This document shows, piece by piece, positions 6,201 to 11,081 of a stretch of DNA of 13,696 nt. A model generated the notes under the pieces. It made no database searches, had not been told where the DNA came from, and was given only the letters and a program-made list of their open reading frames with translations. Source of the DNA: Armatimonadota bacterium (GTDB lineage: Bacteria; Armatimonadota; Zipacnadia; Zipacnadales; UBA11051); NCBI GenBank assembly GCA_003542955.1, contig DPJP01000302.1:1-13696 (forward strand), written 5' to 3'. Numbering within the stretch: position 1 is the first letter of the stretch; each line of letters starts with the position of its first letter. The translations under genes and the position numbers were made by a program.

Positions 6201-9088
6201 CGATCTCCGGGACGGTGTATCTGGGGAGCGTGGGCCTCGGCGGGGTCGAGATGAGCCTCGAAACCGTCGGGGGCGCCGAAGGGGCGCGCATCAGGCAGGC
6301 GCAGACGATCACCACCGGCACCGACGGCTTCTATGAGTTCACCGGGCTCGTGGCCGGCCAGTACCGCGTGTGGCCGACCTTGGCCGAGTACACCTTCAAC
6401 CCGGCCGAGCGGACGCCGACCGTCAAGCAGGAGTTGGGCAACGCCACCGACCAGGACTTCAGCGCGACGCTGAGGACCTACTCGATCTCGGGAACGGTCA
6501 CCTGTAACAGCGTCGGCGTCGGCGGCATCACCGTCCTTCTGGATCCAGTCGCCGGCGATGCGCGGGTCCGCAGGCCGGCCCAGCACTACGCTATCACGAC
6601 GACTGCGGCCAACGGGACCTACTCGTTTGACGGCCACCCGGCAGGCCAGTACGAGGTTGTCTGCGCGGACGATGAGTACACCTTCAACCCCACGGAGCGT
6701 ACACCGACGGTCAACGAGACGCTCGGCGACGCCACGGGTCAGGACTTCATCGCCACGCAGAACACCTACACAATCTCGGGGACCGTGCTGATCGGGAGCG
6801 TGGGTCTGAGCGGGGTGACGGTCAGCCTCGAGCCGGTCGGCGGCGTGAGCCGCATCCACGTGGCGCAGACGACCACCACGACAACGATCACCGACGGCAG
6901 CTACTCGTTCACCGGGCTCGTGGCCGGGCAGTACCGCGTCCGGCCGACCCTGACCGAGTACTCATTCACCCCGACGGAGCGCACGCCGACGGTCAATGCG
7001 GCTAACGGCGATGCGACGGGGCAGGACTTCGTCGCCTCACTGAATACCTACTCGATCTCGGGGACGGTCACGCTGCTTGGAGACGGGCTCGGCGAGGTGG
7101 CTGTGTATATTGACCCCGTCGTGAGCGGAGATAGCATCGGCACGCGCGGGGCAGACTACGCGTGGACCACGACGGCCGCCGACGGCACCTACTCATTCAC
7201 CGGCCTCGTCGCCGGGCAGTACCGCGTGTGGCCGGAGCTGGACGAGCATACATTCAGCCCGACGCAGCGCACGCCTACGGTCAACCAGACGCTGGGCAAC
7301 GCGACGGGGCAGGACTTCGCGGCGACGGAGAAGACCTACTCGGTCTCGGGGACGGTCACGCTCAACAGCGCCGGCCTGGGTGGCGTTTCGATGACCCTGG
7401 TAACCTACACGGCGCCAAAGAAGGTCAGTGCCGCGCTCACGGACACAACGACTACGGCATCGGATGGGACTTACTCCTTTGCCGGGCTGCCTGCAGGTCA
7501 GTACCGCGTGTGGCCCACGCTGACCGAGCACACGTTCGACCCCATACAACGCACGCCGACGGTCAATCAGAGCCTCGGGAACGCGACCGGGCAGGACTTC
7601 ACAGCGACCCAGAACACCTACTCGATCTCGGGGACCGTCACGCTGCTCGGGGACTTCTTCAGCGGCGTGACGGTGAGTCTCGAGCCGGTCACCAGCGGGT
7701 CCGCCGTCGGCACTGCGCAGACGACGACCACGACGACGATCACCGACGGCAGTTACGAGTTCACCGGGCTCGTGGCGGGCCAGTACCGCGTATGGCCGAC
7801 GATGACCGAGTACACGTTCGCCCCGACCGAGCGCACTCCGACGGTCAACATCGCCAACGGCGACGCCACCGACCAGGACTTCGCGGCAACGCTGAACACC
7901 TACACCATCTCCGGAACGATCACCTACAACAGCGTGGGTCTGGAGAGTGTGCCGGTATACCTGGACCCGGTGGCGGGTCCCGACCAGGTGGACACAGCGA
8001 AGACATCCTACGCTGACACGCTGACCGCGGCGGACGGCACCTACTCCTTCACCGGGCTGCTCGCCGGCCAGTACCGCGTCTGGCCGATCCTGAGCGAGTA
8101 TGTCTTCGACCCCACCGAGCGCACGCCGACGGTGAACGAGACCAACGGCAACGCGACGGGGCAGGACTTCGTCGCCACGCTGAAGACCTACTCGATCTCG
8201 GGGACACTCTACTACATGCAGCCGGGCGAGGAGACGCTCCCGGGCTTCACCGTTGAACTGCGGATTGCCGTTGGCCCCGGCGCCGTTGACACCGCCAACG
8301 GCCCCGACTACACGACGGCGGCCGACGAGAACGGTGACTACACTTTCACCGGCCTGCCCCCCGGCCAGTACGTGGTGTCGCCGGCGGCCTACTACGACTG
8401 GTATTGGATCCCCGCTGAGCGCACGCCGACGGTCAACTCGACACTCGGGGACGCGACCGACCAGGACTTCACCGCTACCCACGACACCCCTTCGGGCTCC
8501 ATCGAGGGACAGGCATACCGGGCGGACCAGGAGGGAGCGCTCATGGGGACGCTCATCACCGCCCGACTGTCGGTCTGCGGCAACGGAGGACCATCGTGGA
8601 CTGGAACCGCCGACAGCGACGGCCTGTACATCATCTTCGTGCCATTCGGGAGTTTCACGCTCACCCCGACACTCACGGGATGGACGTTCGACCCGACGAC
8701 GCGCACCACGGAAGTGTCTACAGGGAGCCCTTCCGTTACGGGGCAGGACTTTGATGGCACAGAGGTCTCCGGCAGCGCGGGGCCGACGCAGGCGGGGTTC
8801 GTCACCTCGGTGGCCTGCATGCAGACGCGGGCAGGCACGGCGCAGATCTCCTTCGGCCTCACCGCCGATGCCTCCGTCACCGCGGAGGTGCTCAACATCG
8901 CCGGCCGCAAGGTGCGGCTGATCACCACCAACCAGGCCATGGAGGCCGGGATCGGCACGCTGCTCTGGGACGGCCGGAATGCAAGCGGCGCCGGGGTGCC
9001 GTCGGGGATGTACCTGATCCGGCTGAGTGTCCATGACGCCTCCGGGACGCAAAGCCAGGCCGTGGGCAGAGTCAATATCATCAGGTAG
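3233..9088 (+). CDS. Giant secreted multi-module protein (17 carboxypeptidase-regulatory-like repeats, FlgD-like C-terminus)
   Basis: A 1951-residue predicted surface or secreted protein. Order of parts: signal peptide 1-28 (likely cleavage A-A-A|D-D); a first beta-sandwich about 33-120; a PEGA-like domain about 129-205 (V-G-T-H-T-V-R-A-D-K-D-G-Y); a Gly/Ala-rich hydrophobic stretch about 216-240; 17 tandem modules 243-1846; and a FlgD-like Ig domain about 1855-1951 (N-I-A-G-R-K-V, L-L-W-D-G-R-N, V-P-S-G-M-Y-L-I-R-L). The modules match the carboxypeptidase-regulatory/Cna-B type of beta-sandwich, with signatures Y-S-I-S-G-T-V, D-G-S-Y-S-F, A-G-Q-Y-R-V-W-P and E-R-T-P-T-V-N. Such domains are non-catalytic stalk or adhesion modules. 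No enzymatic domain or LPXTG motif is seen. The start is supported by AGGGAGGG 9 bases upstream. It appears to be a single-gene unit, closed by the hairpin at 9125-9157. Likely role: an elongated cell-surface fibre or adhesin; the target is unknown. Confidence 0.93.
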   Translation: MVRLQVRYLLVVCLACLLLAGLAGSAAADDETGILTATVLDPTDQSRLSNVDVTVRLLPPPDTDGEGRTFKAVTGVLGIFKLKGLPPGSIEMTASRDGYLDGTWLFEITAGERTEPGCLALIPERYERRTALVIEGDPCGATAELDGRLLRVLPGTGSEVRTAPMLVEDVSVGTHTVRADKDGYVREDYEVDVLERTPTRLLIDLERQKAVAAWFPGGGGAAAAIIGGVALVAGGSGGGGPAPTYTIAGHVLEQGTGSPIAGVEVRVGNSSTTTNAQGAYSVPGLPAGTYTVTPELDPWTFAPTSRSVTVNADTGNVSDADFVGSRPADLFTICGTVREGESGLAGVAMTLEPMTTPEAARPAQAQSATTAGDGSYCFTDLPAGQYRVYPTLVEYTFTPAERTPTVNTVLGSASEQDFVGTRNTYTISGQVYEASTGPQTGGMEGVTVALAPVTSAGVSLTQTQQTTTGAGGSFSFTVFAGQYTIGPTLPEYTFDPQQRTTTVNQGTGNATGQDFAGTPNTYSVSGTVRVGESGLGGVEMTLEPVGAAAGVRIRQQQSVTTAADGTYSFDGLLAGQYRVWPSLVEYTFDPAERTPTVNETLGSATDQDFDATVNTYSISGNVWLGEGGLGGVEMTLEQVTALEGIRIRQQQTVTTGGDGSYSFDALPAGQYRVWPSLVEYTFDPAERTPMVNQTLGNATDQDFTATLNTYSISGTVRLNSVGFEGVEMTLESLTGGEGLRIKQQQTVSTAADGSYSFTGLPAGQYRVTPTLVEYTFNPAERTPTVNQANGDATGQDFTATLGTYSISGTVWLGEAGLSDVELELEQVTAPEGVRIRQRRTVTSDAQGQYSFEGLPAGQYRVTPALAEYAFEPIERTPEVNETLGDATDQDFAATRKTYSISGTVSLQAAGLGGVEMSVEPVTGVLTAQTQTVTTASDGSYSFTGLVSGQYRVWPTLEEYTFTPTERTPEVNETLGDATDQDFVAALNTYSISGTVYLGSVGLGGVEMSLETVGGAEGARIRQAQTITTGTDGFYEFTGLVAGQYRVWPTLAEYTFNPAERTPTVKQELGNATDQDFSATLRTYSISGTVTCNSVGVGGITVLLDPVAGDARVRRPAQHYAITTTAANGTYSFDGHPAGQYEVVCADDEYTFNPTERTPTVNETLGDATGQDFIATQNTYTISGTVLIGSVGLSGVTVSLEPVGGVSRIHVAQTTTTTTITDGSYSFTGLVAGQYRVRPTLTEYSFTPTERTPTVNAANGDATGQDFVASLNTYSISGTVTLLGDGLGEVAVYIDPVVSGDSIGTRGADYAWTTTAADGTYSFTGLVAGQYRVWPELDEHTFSPTQRTPTVNQTLGNATGQDFAATEKTYSVSGTVTLNSAGLGGVSMTLVTYTAPKKVSAALTDTTTTASDGTYSFAGLPAGQYRVWPTLTEHTFDPIQRTPTVNQSLGNATGQDFTATQNTYSISGTVTLLGDFFSGVTVSLEPVTSGSAVGTAQTTTTTTITDGSYEFTGLVAGQYRVWPTMTEYTFAPTERTPTVNIANGDATDQDFAATLNTYTISGTITYNSVGLESVPVYLDPVAGPDQVDTAKTSYADTLTAADGTYSFTGLLAGQYRVWPILSEYVFDPTERTPTVNETNGNATGQDFVATLKTYSISGTLYYMQPGEETLPGFTVELRIAVGPGAVDTANGPDYTTAADENGDYTFTGLPPGQYVVSPAAYYDWYWIPAERTPTVNSTLGDATDQDFTATHDTPSGSIEGQAYRADQEGALMGTLITARLSVCGNGGPSWTGTADSDGLYIIFVPFGSFTLTPTLTGWTFDPTTRTTEVSTGSPSVTGQDFDGTEVSGSAGPTQAGFVTSVACMQTRAGTAQISFGLTADASVTAEVLNIAGRKVRLITTNQAMEAGIGTLLWDGRNASGAGVPSGMYLIRLSVHDASGTQSQAVGRVNIIR
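3962..8770 (+). repeat. 17 tandem coding repeats of about 282-288 bp
   Basis: Modules start near 3962, 4214, 4499, 4790, 5072, 5354, 5636, 5918, 6191, 6473, 6761, 7043, 7331, 7613, 7895, 8183 and 8483. Modules 4-7, 9, 11, 13 and 14 are exactly 94 codons, module 8 is 91, and modules 10, 12 and 15 are 96. The outer modules (1-3, 16, 17) are most divergent and the inner ones most alike. DNA identity is high in places: 4951-5018 (module 4) and 5233-5300 (module 5) differ at 2 of 68 bases. This points to duplication or gene conversion inside the gene. Confidence 0.92.
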
Positions 9089-9124
9089 GGCGTCCAGTCC
9101 ACTGATGCGCTGATGTGGCCGGAC

Positions 9125-9157
9125 CGTCGCCTGACACGAGGGCTGTGTCAGGCGACG
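9125..9157 (+). terminator. Intrinsic terminator after the giant gene
   Basis: A perfect 13-bp inverted repeat (9125-9137 with 9145-9157) surrounds a 7-base loop, followed by TGCGTTT. It begins 36 bases after the giant gene's stop codon. The U-tail is weak, but stem length and position fit a terminator. It also lies inside the upstream extension of the next frame, an argument that the next gene begins after it. Confidence 0.75.
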
Positions 9158-9333
9158 TGCGTTTGGGGTACGCGTGCCCAGGCGCGTGCGGCAATGCCGG
9201 CGTGGGCTGCGGACACGGCCGGGTCCGCGGGAAGGGTGGTCGCCGCCCGCGGAGGTGTGGCGGGGCGCTCCGGTGAAACTGCACGGCGGACAGGGACTAT
9301 CCTTCTGCCCGCGCGGACGGCCGAGACCCCCCT

Positions 9334-9341
9334 GAGGAAGG
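9334..9341 (+). promoter_or_regulatory. Ribosome binding site fixing the GT39-like start
   Basis: GAGGAAGG lies 5 bases before the ATG at 9347 (9 bases from the GAGG core). The frame is open upstream to an ATG at 9113, but that stretch spans the 9125-9157 terminator and encodes 78 low-complexity residues with no domain likeness. The short start puts the protein N-terminus just before its first membrane helix. Apart from this site I see nothing in 9158-9333; no clear promoter was found. Confidence 0.75.
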
Positions 9342-9346
9342 CTGAG

Positions 9347-10906
9347 ATGACCGAGGCAGCACCCCCCACCCCCGTGGTTGACGAGTCGGCTCCGCCGCTG
9401 TGGACGCTGCTGGCGCCACTTGCGGCGCACCTGGCCCTCTCGCTCACCTACGCGTTCCTCCTGCCCCTGTGGGGCGCGGTGCCCGACGAACCGATACACT
9501 ACTCGCATGTGAAGTACGTGGCCGAGCACTGGTCTCTGCCGGTGATAGACGACCCGTTCCGCGACCTGAAGGAGTACTACTTCGTGGCCGACCCGGCGGG
9601 GGCGGCCCAGCACGGGCCCCTCTACTACTGGCCGGCGGCGGTGATCTACTCGCTGACCACGGGCCTGACACTCACCGCCCAGCAGTATGTGCTGCGGCTG
9701 TGGTCGGTGCTGCTGGGAGCGCTCATGGTGTTCTTTGCCTGGAGGGCGTTTGCGCTGCTGTTCCCCGGCCGGGCGCTGGTGACATTCGGCAGTACGCTGC
9801 TCTTGACGCTGATTCCGCACCGGCTGCTCATCAGCGCCGTCATCTACGCCGACATCGGGGCGGCGGCGACGGCGACGCTGGCGCTCTGGGCACTGATCTG
9901 GGCGGTGAAGACTCGTCCCGGCGGCCGCGGGTGGGTGCTGGCCGGGATGGCGCTGGGGCTGGCGATGCTGGCCAAGACCAGTGCCGTCCTCATCATCCCG
10001 GCTCTCGTCGGCGCGCTGCTGGTGCTCTGGCGACGCGGCACGCTGGGCCTGCGGCGGGCAGTGTGCGCTGGGCTGCTCTATGCGGCGGGGATGCTGCTTC
10101 TCAGCGGGTGGTGGCTGGTGCGCAGCGTGATGCTCTACGGCGAACTGCTGCCGACGGAGCCGAAGCCGCCGGGCTTTGGCTGGCTGGATGTGCTCTTCGA
10201 CCCGTCATTCGGCTTTGTGCTGTGGATGGCGGCTCGGGGCTACTGGCTGAGCATCTGGAGCCAGGTCGGCTGGCTGCCGGGCTGGGCGGGGCAGCCTGTC
10301 TACGGGCTACTGCTGGCGCTGACGGGCATTACGCTGGCAGGGCTGATCGCGGCAGCTGTGAGGGGGGCATCCCGCGGCGCGGCGACGGCCAACTTCGCGC
10401 TGGCCGCCGGATTCGTGCTCACGGGGCTTGCGACCTTCTATGCCGCGTTGCACCGCACGATTCTGGTCAGCTTCCACAGCAACGAGCAGACCGGCAAACA
10501 CGCGCAGACGGTGCTTGTCGCCTTCATTGCGCTTGCGGTGGCGGCCTGGCAGCATCTGGCCGGCGCGCGGCGCGTGCCCGTGGTGCTCGCAGGCGCCGCC
10601 GCGCTGATGGTCATCTTCAACGTGTTGTCAATCTACAACCTGCAGACGGACCTGATCCCGCGCTTCGCTCCAACCCCGCCGGAGATGGCAACATGGAAGG
10701 TCAGAGACCTCCCGACCAGCGGCATACCGTGGGTCAAGGAGCGGCCTGCGACGCCCAACCGTTATCTGATCAACGGCCCGCAGAGCCGCCATGTACCGGC
10801 AGAGGAGTACGGCAGGGATGTGGGGCGTGGGGTGTGGGGTGTGGGAACGGCAGACGGCAACGGCGGACCGAGAGTCGTGAAGGGGTCGCGGGCTTTGATC
10901 GTTTGA
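9347..10906 (+). CDS. Multi-spanning membrane glycosyltransferase-like protein (GT39/DUF2142-like)
   Basis: A predicted integral membrane protein of 519 residues with about 11-12 hydrophobic helices (roughly 18-42, 116-132, 144-164, 172-187, 196-226, 236-256, 285-302, 316-338, 347-368, 384-402, 409-430). It resembles GT-C-fold enzymes of the GT39 (PMT_2) or DUF2142 type: D-E-P-I-H (47-51) in the first outer loop, where these enzymes carry an acidic catalytic motif; H-G-P-L-Y-Y-W (89-95); A-K-T-S (209-212); and W-L-V-R-S-V-M-L-Y-G (256-265). Family members transfer sugars from polyprenyl-phosphate donors on the outer membrane face; donor and acceptor here are unknown. The usual G-R-Y motif before a late helix appears replaced by G-K-H-A-Q (383-387). 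From about residue 490 the frame runs into a G-run array and repeat copy A, so the last ~30 residues look non-native. It is convergent with the YfhO-like gene. Confidence 0.82.
   Translation: MTEAAPPTPVVDESAPPLWTLLAPLAAHLALSLTYAFLLPLWGAVPDEPIHYSHVKYVAEHWSLPVIDDPFRDLKEYYFVADPAGAAQHGPLYYWPAAVIYSLTTGLTLTAQQYVLRLWSVLLGALMVFFAWRAFALLFPGRALVTFGSTLLLTLIPHRLLISAVIYADIGAAATATLALWALIWAVKTRPGGRGWVLAGMALGLAMLAKTSAVLIIPALVGALLVLWRRGTLGLRRAVCAGLLYAAGMLLLSGWWLVRSVMLYGELLPTEPKPPGFGWLDVLFDPSFGFVLWMAARGYWLSIWSQVGWLPGWAGQPVYGLLLALTGITLAGLIAAAVRGASRGAATANFALAAGFVLTGLATFYAALHRTILVSFHSNEQTGKHAQTVLVAFIALAVAAWQHLAGARRVPVVLAGAAALMVIFNVLSIYNLQTDLIPRFAPTPPEMATWKVRDLPTSGIPWVKERPATPNRYLINGPQSRHVPAEEYGRDVGRGVWGVGTADGNGGPRVVKGSRALIV
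10815..10845 (+). repeat. G-run heptamer array (possible G-quadruplex)
   Basis: Five runs of three or four G (10815-10817, 10822-10825, 10829-10832, 10836-10839, 10843-10845) are separated by 3-4 bases, the inner ones as GTGGGGT-type heptamers. This meets the usual G-quadruplex pattern on the coding strand. It encodes part of the odd C-terminal tail of the GT39-like protein and lies directly before repeat copy A. Confidence 0.75.
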
Positions 10907-10986
10907 TCGTCGAACGACGGAGCGAGTGCCGGATGCGTGCATGAGGATCAGAGGATCAAAGCCCCGACCCCGGTCGTTGGCGTTGG
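10850..10986 (+). repeat. 137-bp dispersed repeat, copy A
   Basis: This copy aligns without gaps to 11172-11308, with 8 mismatches in 137 bases (about 94%). It supplies the last 18 codons and the stop (10904-10906) of the GT39-like gene. Inside it, GGGGTC plus GGGCTTTGATC (10882-10900) pairs with GATCAAAGCCC plus GACCCC (10954-10971), broken only by a small internal bulge. The 90-base stem-loop so formed could act as a bidirectional terminator between the convergent genes, or be part of a mobile palindromic element. Confidence 0.9.
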
Positions 10987-11036
10987 GTCAGGCTATGGCG
11001 ACGGCGGAAGGGCCGGGCCGGGAGGGCACGTGCGCC

Positions 11037-11054
11037 CACAGGCTGAAGCCCGTG
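11037..11054. repeat. REP-like small hairpin
   Basis: CACAGGC (11037-11043) and GCCCGTG (11048-11054) pair with one G-U wobble around a TGAA loop. The wider sequence (CACAGGCTGAAGCC, followed by CGTGCTAC) resembles a short palindromic repeat that I recall as common between genes in several environmental phyla; that likeness is from memory. It lies in the 175-bp gap between the stops of the convergent genes (10907-11081), which otherwise holds only the right half of copy A. Confidence 0.5.
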
Positions 11055-11081
11055 CTACATGGTTGCCGACTGGTTGGACGC

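Noticed and set aside
9113..9346. Upstream start for the GT39-like gene
   Set aside because: The extension includes a terminator hairpin and no signal sequence; a good ribosome binding site precedes 9347 instead.
7193..9820. 875-codon minus-strand open frame
   Set aside because: It is antisense to the module repeats and crosses the terminator at 9125-9157. Its Arg/Gly/Val-rich repeats simply mirror the sense-strand modules.
9400..10944. 514-codon plus-strand open frame overlapping the GT39-like gene
   Set aside because: It is a frame-shifted shadow: Arg/Gly/Ala-rich, with no membrane helices, while the other frame gives clear helices and motifs.
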